A DNA stretch of 64,000 nt from Akkermansia muciniphila (GCA_947624785.1 CANQLV010000002.1:62001-126000); one strand, 5' to 3'. Shown: positions 34,410-43,759, numbered from the stretch's first letter. Notes: a model not told the origin generated them from the letters alone. Numbers and translations: made by a program.

Positions 34410-35471
34410 CTACTCGGTACGCTGCGCTTTTTTCTGTTTGGCCTGCCAGTCTTTAATGGCTTCCGCAATGGGGGGATACCCGTTTTTCATGTGGAAGTCA
34501 TAGGCGGTCTGGCCGTCATCGTTGCGAAGGGCGGGATTGGCGCCGTTGTCCATGAGGCAAACGGCTATCTCCGGAGAGTTGCAGGCCATCAGCGGCGTCA
34601 GGCCGTCTATGTCCGGCTGGTTGGGGTCCGCTCCCGCCTTGATAAGGAGTTCAATGAGGGGGATGAGGTGTTCCGCCGGTTTTTCCTTGGTGCAGACCAG
34701 ATGCAGGGGGGACTGCTTGCTTTCAAAGAAGCGTTCGTTGACGTCGGAGCCCGCCTTGATGAGCCGTTCGTAAATGGCCGGGGAAAGGCTGAGGAAGCCG
34801 ACTCCGCGCGCCTGGGCGTTCAGTCTGCGCTTGAGGTCCGGAGAACCGGCGTCCAGCAGGGCCAGGGCTATTTTTTCCTGCCCCGGATCGGAGTCATTGA
34901 GGGCGGCGGAGTACATGAACGGGGTGACGCCCCATGGTCCCGGCTGGTCCGGGTCCGCCCCGTGCTTGAGCAGGGACTGCACCAGCGGCAGCCTGTCTTC
35001 CGCCGTGGAGTTCATGTAAAGGCCCGAGAGGCAGGCCCAGGTGAGGGGGGTGTCTCCCGGTTCCTTAGTGCCGTCATGCATGAAGATGGATTGGGCGTTG
35101 ACGGGAGCGCCCGCTTCTATCATCCGGATGGCCAGTTGATTCAATCCCAGGGCAATGCAGAGATGCAGGGGAGTGTTGCGGTCCGGAGCCTGAAGCAGGA
35201 GGTTGCCGGTCTGACGGAATTGCTCCAGCATCCGGTAGCACTGGAGGATGGAGTGGAATTCCTGTTGAGCCTCTCCGGCGAACATGATTTCCAGGGGCCA
35301 GGAGTCGTGCAGGAAACGGAGGGTGAGGCCCAGCAGCTTTTCATTTGCCATCTGGATTTCCTGCTTTTCCGCTTCCGTGAGCTGGATCGACCTTTCCTCC
35401 GCATCCGCCAGGGGGGCGGCTGCGACGGCTGCTGCGGACAGAAGCAGCACGGACCCTGTCATTTGTCTCAT
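34410..35471 (-). CDS. Exported ankyrin-repeat protein
   Basis: A 353-residue protein with a signal peptide (LLLSAAAVAAAPLADA, cleavage near residue 24) and then ankyrin repeats. Clear repeats are NTPLHLCIALGLNQLAIRMI, DTPLTWACLSG, VTPFMYSAALNDS, SPLHLVCTKE and LTPLMACNSPEIAVCLMDNG, each with the L-L-GA-D-N-Q style hairpin. Ankyrin repeats bind protein partners. Export to the periplasm would make this an envelope scaffold or inhibitor; that is inferred. It stands 50 bases downstream of hemL's stop and may share its transcript. Confidence 0.85.
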   Translation of the reverse strand: MRQMTGSVLLLSAAAVAAAPLADAEERSIQLTEAEKQEIQMANEKLLGLTLRFLHDSWPLEIMFAGEAQQEFHSILQCYRMLEQFRQTGNLLLQAPDRNTPLHLCIALGLNQLAIRMIEAGAPVNAQSIFMHDGTKEPGDTPLTWACLSGLYMNSTAEDRLPLVQSLLKHGADPDQPGPWGVTPFMYSAALNDSDPGQEKIALALLDAGSPDLKRRLNAQARGVGFLSLSPAIYERLIKAGSDVNERFFESKQSPLHLVCTKEKPAEHLIPLIELLIKAGADPNQPDIDGLTPLMACNSPEIAVCLMDNGANPALRNDDGQTAYDFHMKNGYPPIAEAIKDWQAKQKKAQRTE

Positions 35472-35521
35472 GGCATCCTTATAGGGGAAGGAAAGTGGCG
35501 TGTCACTTCAAATAAGGGGCA

Positions 35522-36802
35522 TTATCCCAGTTTGGAGAGGCTGACATGGACTGCTTCCACCGTACGGTCAATGTCTTCTTCCGTATGGGCCGTGGAGATG
35601 AAGCCGGTTTCATACGGGGAGGGGGCGAAGTAGACGCCCTGTTCCAGCATGTTCCAGAAGAAGGGTTTGAAGAGTTCCTTGGAGGCTTTTTGCGCGGAGT
35701 CCAGGTCATAGACTTCCTCCTCCGTGAAGAAGAGGCAGAACATGGAGCCCGCGCGGTGGAAGGTGTAGTTCCTGCCGTGCTTCCGGATGGCCTCGCGGAT
35801 GCCTTCTTCCAGACGCGCGCCGAGCTGTTCCAGGCGGCCGTAGGCGTTTCCGTCCACAAGCTCCCGGAGCTGGGCGAGGCCCGCCGCCATGGCGACGGGG
35901 TTGCCGGAGAGGGTACCCGCCTGGTACACGGGGCCGAGCGGGGAGAGGCAGTCCATGATTTCCGCACGGCCTCCAAAGGCTCCCACGGGGAGGCCGCCGC
36001 CGATGACCTTCCCCATGCAGGTGAGGTCCGGAGTGATGCCGTGAAGCTGCTGCACGCCGCCGGGCGCGACGCGGAAGCCCGTCATGACTTCGTCAAAGAT
36101 AAGAAGGGAATCGTAGCGGAGCGTGATTTCCCGCAGGAAGTGGAGGAAGCCGTTTTGCGGAAAGTAAAGGCCGGCGTTGGCCGGGAAGGGTTCCAGAATG
36201 ACGGCGGCGATGTCGCACCCATGGAGTTCAAAGGCTTTTTTCACCGCTTCCCGGTCGTTGTAGGGCACCGTAATGGTGAGCTGGGTCATTTCCCTGGGCA
36301 CGCCCGCGCTGTCCGGTTCCCCGAAGGTGAGCGCCCCGGAGCCCGCCGCCACCAGCAGGGAGTCCACATGGCCGTGGTAGCAGCCGATGAATTTGATGAT
36401 TTTGCGGCGTCCGGTATAGCCGCGCGCCAGCCTGATGGCAGACATGGTCGCTTCCGTTCCGGAGTTGACCATGCGCACTTTTTCCACGGAGGGCACCATG
36501 CCTGTGATCATTTCCGCCATGTCCACCTCCGCCGGCGCGGGAATGCCGTAGCCCAGCCCCCTGTCCACGGCGGCATGGACGGCGTCCAGAACGGTCTGCG
36601 GAGCGTGGCCCAGAATGGCCGGGCCCCAGGTGCCGATGTAGTCGATGAGCTGGCGTCCGTCCGCGTCAGTGATGTAGGCTCCCTTGGCGGATTGGACAAA
36701 GAAGGGGTCGCCGTCCACGTTGCGGAAGGCCCTGACGGGGGAGTTGACGCCGCCGGGGATGACGGCGCGCGCGCGGGAGAAGAGCTGTGCGGATTGATTC
36801 AT
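35522..36802 (-). CDS. hemL: Glutamate-1-semialdehyde 2,1-aminomutase
   Basis: PLP enzyme of the C5 pathway that converts glutamate-1-semialdehyde to 5-aminolevulinate for haem synthesis. The start at 36802 (MNQSAQLFSRARAVIPGGV, 426 residues) fits the family; ATG 36850 lies in a hairpin and is unlikely. The PLP-lysine region is CMGKVIGGGLPVGAFGG, with FIGCYHGHVDS and LIFDEVMTGFR also present. The C-terminus ends EAVHVSLSKLG. It is 32 bases after a terminator that ends rpsU, so it probably has its own promoter. Confidence 0.96.
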   Translation of the reverse strand: MNQSAQLFSRARAVIPGGVNSPVRAFRNVDGDPFFVQSAKGAYITDADGRQLIDYIGTWGPAILGHAPQTVLDAVHAAVDRGLGYGIPAPAEVDMAEMITGMVPSVEKVRMVNSGTEATMSAIRLARGYTGRRKIIKFIGCYHGHVDSLLVAAGSGALTFGEPDSAGVPREMTQLTITVPYNDREAVKKAFELHGCDIAAVILEPFPANAGLYFPQNGFLHFLREITLRYDSLLIFDEVMTGFRVAPGGVQQLHGITPDLTCMGKVIGGGLPVGAFGGRAEIMDCLSPLGPVYQAGTLSGNPVAMAAGLAQLRELVDGNAYGRLEQLGARLEEGIREAIRKHGRNYTFHRAGSMFCLFFTEEEVYDLDSAQKASKELFKPFFWNMLEQGVYFAPSPYETGFISTAHTEEDIDRTVEAVHVSLSKLG

Positions 36803-36815
36803 GTGCTGGGGAAGC

Positions 36816-36848
36816 AAAAAGGGCAAACCTTGAGAAAGGGTTGCCCTC
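36816..36848 (-). terminator. Terminator of rpsU
   Basis: Read on the minus strand, AGGGCAACCC and GGTTTGCCCT form a near-perfect 10-bp stem followed by TTTTT. It lies between the rpsU stop and the hemL start. Confidence 0.8.
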
Positions 36849-36883
36849 ATTGAAATGGGTTCTATTCCCGAACCAATACTGAT

Positions 36884-37135
36884 TTAAGCTTCAGGAGCGG
36901 AAGCGGGAGCTTCAGCGGTTTCGGGAGCGGCTTCTTCGCTCTTGTTGCTGTAACGCCATTTTACCTTGTTGCGCTTGCTGGCGGAACGGGCCTTGCGGCG
37001 GCGTTCGTCCATCGGGGTTTCAAAGGCGCGGCGGCGGCGCATTTCATCCAGAATGCCTTCAACATCCAGTTTTGTTTTGAGGCGCTTAAGAGCGCGGTCG
37101 ATAGGTTCACCTTTTCTTACGGTAACTTCACGCAT
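36884..37135 (-). CDS. rpsU: 30S ribosomal protein S21 with acidic C-terminal tail
   Basis: Small late-binding 30S protein. The core MREVTVRKGEPIDRALKRLK through RRRKARSASKRNKVKWRY is a normal S21. The chain then ends in a short tail, EEAAPETAEAPASAPEA, rich in Ala, Pro and Glu. The start at 37135 is chosen over 37177 because the extra 14 residues before it (from SPVPGRIEKGKQI) are not like the family. Total length is 83 residues versus ~71 in E. coli. The tail resembles the N-terminal extension of S11 in composition. Confidence 0.94.
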   Translation of the reverse strand: MREVTVRKGEPIDRALKRLKTKLDVEGILDEMRRRRAFETPMDERRRKARSASKRNKVKWRYSNKSEEAAPETAEAPASAPEA

Positions 37136-37364
37136 GATTTGTTTTCCTTTTTCTATTCGTCCGGGAACGGGAGACAATACGTAGTGCTTTCCCGCTTACA
37201 GGTCAAGATTTTTATCATGGCTGACCCATTTTTTGCCTCTGAAAGAAGGGTTCCGGCGCCCGGGGCGGAGGGGACAGCCTGTCTTGCGCCGTTTTCCGGC
37301 TCCGGAACGGGCTTCAACTGTCCTTGCCTTACGGTATGGGGCATGGTAGAAAGGAATGTCTCCC

Positions 37365-38855
37365 ATGAATCGGCTGCATACATTGATTGACGGATTTCCC
37401 CGCGTGCGGATTCTCTGCATCGGTGACGTAATGCTGGACAAGTTCCTGTACGGGAGCGTCAGCCGGATTTCCCCGGAGGCTCCGGTTCCCATCATGAAGA
37501 TGGACCGGGAGACGCGCATGCTGGGCGGCGCGGGCAACGTGGTGACCAACCTGTGCGCGCTGGGATGCCGCACCGCCTTCGTCAGCGTGGTGGGGAATGA
37601 CGGCCATGGACGGCAGGTAAGGCGTTTTCTGGAAGAGACGTGCTGCGTTCCGGAGCTGGTGGAGTGCGAAGGGTATGAGACGACCGTGAAGGTCCGTTTT
37701 GTGGCGGGGAAGCACCATTTGCTGAGGGCGGACCAGGAACAGCCGCTGCGGATGGTTCCGGAGCTGGCCTCCCGTTTTCTGGAACGGGTGGACGCCTGCC
37801 TGCCGGAGGCGGACCTTATTCTTTTGTCCGATTACGGGAAAGGGCTGTTTGACGGGCAGACAACCCCTGACGTGATCGCCCGGTGCCGTGCGGCGGGCAA
37901 GTCCGTGATTGTGGATCCGAAGGGTTCGGATTACTCCCGTTACAAGGGGGCCACGCTGGTGAAGCCCAATATGAAGGAGTTCCAGGAGGCGACCGGGGTG
38001 ACGCTGAATCCTTCCGCGACAGGGTGGGAAAGGGATGCCATCGCAGGGGCTCAACGGCTGTTTTCCGAGTTCGGCATTGAGAATTTGCTCGTCACCCTGA
38101 GCGAGCACGGCATGATTTTCATTCCTTCCTCCAATCCTTCCGATTTTGTCTGCATTCCCACGGAGGCCCGTGAGGTTTTTGACGTGTCCGGAGCGGGGGA
38201 TACCTCCCTCGCCAGCCTGGGCGCAGCGTTGGCTGCCGGAGCTACGGTGCCGGAGGCGCTGGTGGTGTCCAACGTGGCTGCCGGAATCGTGGTGGGCAAG
38301 TTCGGGACGGCCAGCGTGACCGGGACGGAGTTGAAAAAGGCCTTGGAGGAGAAAGCCCGGAAGGCATCCTCCTGGCATCACCGGAACAATATCCTGACGC
38401 CGGAGGCGGCCGCGGAGCTGGCGGACCGCTTCCGCCGGGAAAAGAAGGTGGTGGGTTTTACGAACGGCTGTTTTGACCTGCTGCACCTGGGGCATCTGCA
38501 TTCCTTCATGAAGGCGCGTGAAGCGTGCGACGTGCTTTTTGTGGGGCTGAATACGGACGCCTCCATCAAGCGGCTGAAGGGGGAGGACAGGCCGATCAAT
38601 AATGAGGAGATGCGTTCCCTGCTGCTGGCCTCCCTGGATTTTATCGATTACGTGGTGCCGTTTGACGAGGATACGGCCCTGCCGCTCATTGAGAAGCTGC
38701 GCCCGGACGTGATCGCCAAGGAGGGCTATCCCCTGGAACGCTGGCCGGAAGGGCAGTACGTCACATCTTACGGGGGGCAGGCTCTTGAGCTGCCCCGCCT
38801 GGAGGGCTTTTCCTCCACCAATATCATCAACCGCATGAAGAACAGTCCGGAATGA
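37365..38855 (+). CDS. hldE: Bifunctional heptose-7-phosphate kinase / heptose-1-phosphate adenylyltransferase
   Basis: Two steps of ADP-D,D-heptose synthesis in one protein. Residues 1-~330 are the ribokinase-like kinase (RILCIGDVMLDKFLYGSVSR, MLGGAGNVVTNLCALGC, DVSGAGDTSLASLG). The C-terminal nucleotidyltransferase has VVGFTNGCFDLLHLGHLHSF and VGLNTDASIKRLKG. ATG 37365 has AAGGA at spacing 9 (37351-37355); the in-frame ATG at 37356 has that element touching it, so 37365 is preferred. It heads hldE-gmhA-gmhB for LPS inner-core heptose. The last gene, hldD, is not in the window. ADP-heptose is also an ALPK1 ligand in hosts (established knowledge). Confidence 0.96.
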   Translation: MNRLHTLIDGFPRVRILCIGDVMLDKFLYGSVSRISPEAPVPIMKMDRETRMLGGAGNVVTNLCALGCRTAFVSVVGNDGHGRQVRRFLEETCCVPELVECEGYETTVKVRFVAGKHHLLRADQEQPLRMVPELASRFLERVDACLPEADLILLSDYGKGLFDGQTTPDVIARCRAAGKSVIVDPKGSDYSRYKGATLVKPNMKEFQEATGVTLNPSATGWERDAIAGAQRLFSEFGIENLLVTLSEHGMIFIPSSNPSDFVCIPTEAREVFDVSGAGDTSLASLGAALAAGATVPEALVVSNVAAGIVVGKFGTASVTGTELKKALEEKARKASSWHHRNNILTPEAAAELADRFRREKKVVGFTNGCFDLLHLGHLHSFMKAREACDVLFVGLNTDASIKRLKGEDRPINNEEMRSLLLASLDFIDYVVPFDEDTALPLIEKLRPDVIAKEGYPLERWPEGQYVTSYGGQALELPRLEGFSSTNIINRMKNSPE

Positions 38856-39421
38856 GCGAGTACATCAGGAATCAGATTTTAGGAATAGCGGACAATTTCA
38901 AGGCTCTGGCCGCCATGGCCGGAGACATTGAACAGGTCGCGCGCGTCTGCACGGATACCCTCAAGGCCGGGAGCAAGATCATGTTCTGCGGCAACGGAGG
39001 CTCCGCTGCGGATTCCCAGCACCTGGCCGCCGAACTGGTGGGCCGCTACAAGCTGAACCGTCCCGCCATGAATGCGCTGGCCCTGACGGTGGATACCTCC
39101 ATCCTGACCGCCGTGGGGAATGATTACGGGTATGAGACGGTATTTTCTAGGCAACTGGAGGGGGTGGGCCGTCCCGGAGACCTGCTGGTAGGGCTTTCCA
39201 CGAGCGGCAACAGCCGGAACATCGTCCTGGCGATGGAGCTGGCGCGCCGCATGGGCGTCCGGACCGTGGCCCTGACGGGCCGTGGCGGCGGGGAGATGAA
39301 AGCCGTGGCGGATTTCTGCATTGCCGTTCCTTCCGATGCCACGAACAACATTCAGGAGATGCACATTGCCGTGGGGCATCTGGTCTGCGAGCTGGTTGAG
39401 CAGGAAATGTATGGCAGCTAA
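38852..39421 (+). CDS. gmhA: Phosphoheptose isomerase
   Basis: Converts sedoheptulose 7-phosphate to D-glycero-D-manno-heptose 7-phosphate, the first step of heptose activation. The 189 residues have SIS-domain motifs MFCGNGGSAADSQHLAAELV and VGLSTSGNSRNIVLAM, with HIAVGHLVCELVEQEM at the end. It overlaps hldE as ATGA and gmhB by 11 bases, so the three are tightly coupled. Confidence 0.97.
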   Translation: MSEYIRNQILGIADNFKALAAMAGDIEQVARVCTDTLKAGSKIMFCGNGGSAADSQHLAAELVGRYKLNRPAMNALALTVDTSILTAVGNDYGYETVFSRQLEGVGRPGDLLVGLSTSGNSRNIVLAMELARRMGVRTVALTGRGGGEMKAVADFCIAVPSDATNNIQEMHIAVGHLVCELVEQEMYGS

Positions 39422-39917
39422 GGCTCTGTTTCTGGACCGGGACGGCGTGGTCAATCTGGACGGCGGCTACGTGCACCGCATTGAGGATTTTCATCTGGTT
39501 CCCGGTATTCTGGACCTTTGCCGCCGGGCGAAGGAGAAGGGATACCTGGTGCTGGTGGTGACCAACCAGTCCGGCATAGGACGCGGCATGTTTACGGAGG
39601 AGGATTTCACGCGGCTGACGGAGCATATGAAAGATGTGTTCGCCGCTGCCGGAGCGGAGATTGCGGACGTGTTCCACTGTCCCAGCGTGGATGACGGCCA
39701 TCCTGACCGGAAGCCGAATTCCGGCCTGTTTTTAAAGGCTCGGGCCGCGTATGGACTGGATATGGCGTCCTGCGTGTCCGTGGGAGACCGGGAGCGCGAT
39801 ATTCGCGCGGCGCTTGCCGCCGGAGTGGGGCGGAATTTCCTTTTTTCCACGGAAGATGCCCCGACTCTCGCCACCGCCCGTGTGGAGGCGTTGGAAGAAG
39901 TAGCGCCGTGGCTGTGA
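39411..39917 (+). CDS. gmhB: D-glycero-D-manno-heptose-1,7-bisphosphate 7-phosphatase
   Basis: HAD-superfamily phosphatase of 168 residues that removes the 7-phosphate between the two HldE reactions. Catalytic DRDGVVNLDGGYV, VVTNQSGIGRGMF, FHCPSVDDGHPDRKPNSG (with the zinc-site Cys/His) and SVGDRERDIRAAL are all present. The start MAAKALFLDRDG at 39411 lies inside the end of gmhA, an 11-base overlap; an upstream frame from 39321 is only the shadow of gmhA. Confidence 0.95.
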   Translation: MAAKALFLDRDGVVNLDGGYVHRIEDFHLVPGILDLCRRAKEKGYLVLVVTNQSGIGRGMFTEEDFTRLTEHMKDVFAAAGAEIADVFHCPSVDDGHPDRKPNSGLFLKARAAYGLDMASCVSVGDRERDIRAALAAGVGRNFLFSTEDAPTLATARVEALEEVAPWL

Positions 39918-40050
39918 GCTTGGGAATGATTGCTCAGGGCTGGCCTGGCAGCCCTCCCCGTGTTCCGGGCGCCGGGATGGGATGATGGGTGTTCCTGTTT
40001 CAAAAAGAAAGCTTTACAGGGGAATGAATATTTCTTATCTATCCAATAAG

Positions 40051-40419
40051 ATGAAAACCTTGCTACCCCTGTTATTGATTGCGTTGTTTCCCGGCCTGTG
40101 CGCCGCTGCCCAAACCGCAGAGCCGGGCATGCCCGAGCGGCTGGAAAAAAGAGAGGCGGCCACCCGCATCACCTATCAGGGCGGAGACGGCTCCAGCTTT
40201 GAGAAGGCCGTCGTGATTGCCGGAGCGAAAAGTTCGATGGATGGCGTTCCTGCCGAACGGAAATGGCTCAAGAAGAAGTACGGAAATTACGAAAAACTCA
40301 AGCAGGCGCTCGTCAAGGAAGAAGGGAAGTATTATGACCTGGTCACGATCAGGACGAAAAAAGGCAAGGAGCTGGTCGTCTATTTCGATATTTCCGAATT
40401 CTTCAATCGTGAAGAATAG
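40051..40419 (+). CDS. Small secreted protein of unknown function
   Basis: A 122-residue exported protein. ATG 40051 opens straight into a signal peptide (MKTLLPLLLIALFPGLCAAA). In-frame upstream ATGs at 39982 and 40024 would add non-signal residues. The mature region has charged helices and two short beta-strands (DLVTIRTKKGKELVVYFDIS). I do not recognise it. It lies 133 bases after gmhB, on the same strand. Confidence 0.7.
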   Translation: MKTLLPLLLIALFPGLCAAAQTAEPGMPERLEKREAATRITYQGGDGSSFEKAVVIAGAKSSMDGVPAERKWLKKKYGNYEKLKQALVKEEGKYYDLVTIRTKKGKELVVYFDISEFFNREE

Positions 40420-40765
40420 GGGAGGCCGTTCTTTTGCAGCCCTTGATGGCATGCCTTCCCCGGCTGTCCGCCCGGTCGTTCCCGTGTTTTAGCACATTCC
40501 CGTTTTCCCGTTCCGGGAGCTGCTCCTCCAGCGGCGGCTGTCATGATGTGGAACCGGGCATGAAGGAGGGAAACGGAGAGCCGGGTTGGGAATCCGGCGG
40601 CGTTTGCGGGAACAACCGGATTAATGAATGGCTTATCCCAGGAAGGGGCAACTTTCCGAATGGGGGCGAAGTAATTTGACATACGGGGGGCGCCCTGTTA
40701 GAAGTGGGGCGATTGGTCCGTAATTTCGTGGACTTGTCCTGTACAGGCTTTTTACTTTTGCACAT
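40420..40765. other. Gap upstream of the GH84 gene
   Basis: About 345 bases between the small secreted protein and GH84. It holds the GH84 promoter near 40676; nothing else is supported. Confidence 0.5.
40676..40704 (+). promoter_or_regulatory. Putative sigma70-type promoter of GH84
   Basis: TTGACA at 40676-40681, 17-base spacer, then TAGAAG at 40699-40704. The -35 is perfect and the -10 matches 4 of 6. The start point would be about 55 bases before the GH84 ATG. Confidence 0.6.
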
Positions 40766-43759
40766 ATGAACTTGATTCCCTTCCCATCCATGATGGCGGT
40801 TGCGGCGCTGGGAGCCGGCCTTGCCCTTCCGGTGTTCGCCCAGTCCTCTTCTCCGGCCTCTTCCTCCGCGCCTGCGGCCTCCCGCGCTAAAAAAACGGCC
40901 AGAATGCCGGTGTATCCCATCCCGCAGAAGATGACCAGGAGCGGCGGTTCCGTGACGGTTCCGGCCCTGAAGCTGTCGGGAGCGCGGGACGAACCTACCG
41001 TGAATGCGTTGAAGAGCATGTTTTCCATCACTCCGAACGGGCTTCCCGTGCAGATGTCCATCATCAAGGGGAGCAAAAAGGCCGCCGGGAATGTTCCGCA
41101 GAAGGCCGGGGCCTATTCCCTGAGCGTCACGCCGCAGGGCATCCGGATGACGGGCTATGACGACGAAGGCCTGTTTTACGCGGCCCAGACGCTGCTTCAA
41201 CTGGCGGAGAAGACTCCTTCCGGCGTAACGGTGCCTGTGGTGGAGGTGCTGGATTGGCCGGACGTTCCCTTCCGCGGCACGATTGAAGGCTTTTACGGCC
41301 TGCCCTGGGGGCAGGAAGGACGCATCAGCCAGTTCAAGTTTTACGGGAAGTACAAGATGAATACTTACATCTACGGCCCGAAGGATGACGTGTTCCACGG
41401 TTTTTCCAAGCGCTGGCGCGAGCCGTATCCCGCGGATATGGCGAAGGACCTGAAAGAGCTGGTGAAGGTCGCGAAGCAGAACAAGGTGAATTTTGTCTGG
41501 GCCGTGCACCCCGGAGCGGACATTCACTGGGGGGAGGCGGACCGGAAGGCCGCCGTGAAGAAGTTTGAGATGATGTATGACCTGGGGTTCCGCTCCTTCG
41601 CCGTGTTTTTTGACGATATCGGCGGGGAGGGCGCCAAGCCGGAGGGCCAGGTGGAGTTCCTGAATTACCTGAACAAGGAGTTTATCCACAAGAAGCCGGA
41701 CGTGACTCCGCTGATCGTGTGCCCCACGGCGTATTCCGGCGGCGGTGGCCGCTACCATGAGGTGATGGGGGAACATCTGGACAAGGACATCGGCATCATG
41801 TGGACCGGGTCCAGCATCGTGAGCGATATCCGGACCCCGGCCTTGAAGGGGATCAACAAGTATTTGCAGCGGCCGGCGTTCATCTGGTGGAATTTCCCGG
41901 TGACGGATTACGTGCGCCACGCCCTGTTCCTGGGGCGCACCTATGGCGTGGATGGGGACGCGATGCCGTTCATGCAGGGGTTTGCCTCCAATCCGATGGA
42001 CAAGCCGGAGGCCTCCAAGATTTCCCTGTTCAGCGTGGCGAACATGACCTGGAACGCCAAGGCCTATGATTCCGACAAGACGTGGAAGGACAGCATCCGG
42101 ATTTTGTTCCCCGGCTGCGCCTCCGCCATGCAGACGTTTGCCGACCATAACAGCGACGGGGGGCCCAGCGGGCACAATTACCGCAAGGAGGAGTCCGTAG
42201 AGATTGCCCCCGTGGTGGAGCAGGTGCTGGAGCTGTGCCGCCGCGGCGCCAAGGTGTCTGAAAGCAAGGCGTTTGACCGCCTGAAGGCCGAGTTTGCGAA
42301 GATGGCCCAGGCTCCGGACATGATCCGGGCGAAGTCGAACAATCCCGCTTTCGTCGCAGAGGTGGAGCCGTGGCTCATCCAGTTCGAGTCCCTGGGGAAA
42401 GCCGGAATGAACAGCATGCAGATGATTGAGGCCACGGAGGCGGGGAATGCCTCCGGAGCGCTGAATTACGCCATGGAGGCCGCCTGCCTGCTTGCCGAGA
42501 TGCAGCGTTACAGCAAGGAAATCAGCAAGGCCATCAACAAGCACGTGACGGAGGTGACCAAGAAAAATTCCCCGTGGCAGACCGCCGTCAAGCCGTCCGA
42601 ACTGGTGATGGCTCCCGCCGTGCGGGAGCTGCTGGACATGGGGTCCACCCCCGTGCTTTCCCGTGTGAGCGGACAGGCCGTTGGCCGTGTGAAGCCTTAT
42701 GTTTCTACCAAGTCCAAGGGAGGAATAGAGAAGATGCTGGATGACGATCCCGAGTCCTTCTATTATTGCAAGGAGGTCCAGAAGAAGGGCGACTTTTTCG
42801 GCGTGGACTTGGGCGCTCCGCGGGAGATACGCACCGTTTCCATCGTGATGGGCCGCAATGATTCCGATACGGACGCTGTGAACAAGGGCCAGCTTGAGGT
42901 GTCCATGGACGGGCAGTCCTGGTCGCCCCTGATGCCGGAGTCCAGCGGGCTTCGCGTGGAGTATCAGGGAAGTGGCAAGAAGGGCCGTTTTGTACGCTAC
43001 CGCGCTACGGCGCAGGGCGTTCCGGGCGGGAAGTCCGACGTGTGGACGGCCATCCGGGATTTCAAGGTGAACGCCCCAGCCGCTCCTTCCGTGCTGACGG
43101 ACGCCCCCGCGTTCAAGAGCGCCGTGGTTGAAGCCGGAGACAAGGATATTTCCCTGAAGCGCATCATGGAGGTGCATCCGCTGCCGCCGAAGAAGTCCCT
43201 GGGGCTTCAAATTCCGGCGGGAGCGTCCGTGGAGTCCGCTTCCGTCAATTTGAAGACGCCGGACATGAAGTGGGCCAAACTGTACATTTCCATGGACGGA
43301 AAGTCCTGGACGGAGGTCCCGTTGAAGGCGGACGGTTCTGCGGAGATTGGCGGCGTGATCAAGGGGATCAGGCTGTTGAACGCCGGATCCTCCCCGCAGG
43401 AGGTGACCCTGGAAGAGTTCAAGCTGAATCTTGCCCACAAGGGAGGAAAGTCCGCAGACAACGGCGCGGCCGGGGATTTCAACTTGGCTACGTTCCTTCC
43501 GGTGGAGCTGTCTCCGGAGAAGGTGGAGATTCCCTGTGATTCCCCCCGCGCGAATTCCGCCATTGTCCTGTCCGACGGGAAGGATGCTTCCGTGCTGGCC
43601 TGCGGAGCCGACGGACGGTGGGTTCCCGTGGGCAATCTGGCCAAGGGCAGGAAGGTGAATACATTCAGCCTGAAGTCCGTCAAGAAGCCGGTAAAGGCTC
43701 TTGGCCTGACCGGGAAGAAGGGAAGCTCCGTGAATGTTTTTGAAGTGATCTGGAAGTAA
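40766..43759 (+). CDS. Secreted GH84 beta-N-acetylglucosaminidase with F5/8-type C-terminal domain
   Basis: Extracellular or periplasmic hexosaminidase, 997 residues. Signal peptide 1-25 (ending LPVFA). An N-terminal GH20b-like domain runs to ~165 (PVYPIPQKM, GYDDEGLFYAAQTLLQL). The GH84 barrel follows: RGTIEGFYGLPWGQEGR and YIYGPKDDVFHGF. The catalytic Asp pair is Asp283-Asp284 in FAVFFDDIGG. A helical linker precedes a discoidin/F5-8-type domain (~640-770). A further region ends at 997. In GH84 the two Asp act by substrate-assisted catalysis. It would remove O-GlcNAc or mucin N-acetylglucosamine; the exact substrate is unproven. It has its own promoter and terminator. Confidence 0.93.
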   Translation: MNLIPFPSMMAVAALGAGLALPVFAQSSSPASSSAPAASRAKKTARMPVYPIPQKMTRSGGSVTVPALKLSGARDEPTVNALKSMFSITPNGLPVQMSIIKGSKKAAGNVPQKAGAYSLSVTPQGIRMTGYDDEGLFYAAQTLLQLAEKTPSGVTVPVVEVLDWPDVPFRGTIEGFYGLPWGQEGRISQFKFYGKYKMNTYIYGPKDDVFHGFSKRWREPYPADMAKDLKELVKVAKQNKVNFVWAVHPGADIHWGEADRKAAVKKFEMMYDLGFRSFAVFFDDIGGEGAKPEGQVEFLNYLNKEFIHKKPDVTPLIVCPTAYSGGGGRYHEVMGEHLDKDIGIMWTGSSIVSDIRTPALKGINKYLQRPAFIWWNFPVTDYVRHALFLGRTYGVDGDAMPFMQGFASNPMDKPEASKISLFSVANMTWNAKAYDSDKTWKDSIRILFPGCASAMQTFADHNSDGGPSGHNYRKEESVEIAPVVEQVLELCRRGAKVSESKAFDRLKAEFAKMAQAPDMIRAKSNNPAFVAEVEPWLIQFESLGKAGMNSMQMIEATEAGNASGALNYAMEAACLLAEMQRYSKEISKAINKHVTEVTKKNSPWQTAVKPSELVMAPAVRELLDMGSTPVLSRVSGQAVGRVKPYVSTKSKGGIEKMLDDDPESFYYCKEVQKKGDFFGVDLGAPREIRTVSIVMGRNDSDTDAVNKGQLEVSMDGQSWSPLMPESSGLRVEYQGSGKKGRFVRYRATAQGVPGGKSDVWTAIRDFKVNAPAAPSVLTDAPAFKSAVVEAGDKDISLKRIMEVHPLPPKKSLGLQIPAGASVESASVNLKTPDMKWAKLYISMDGKSWTEVPLKADGSAEIGGVIKGIRLLNAGSSPQEVTLEEFKLNLAHKGGKSADNGAAGDFNLATFLPVELSPEKVEIPCDSPRANSAIVLSDGKDASVLACGADGRWVPVGNLAKGRKVNTFSLKSVKKPVKALGLTGKKGSSVNVFEVIWK

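Noticed and set aside
40541..43438. 965-codon minus-strand open frame opposite GH84
   Set aside because: It is the shadow of the GH84 gene: no family motif and low complexity; the plus-strand frame has a signal peptide, catalytic motifs, promoter and terminator.
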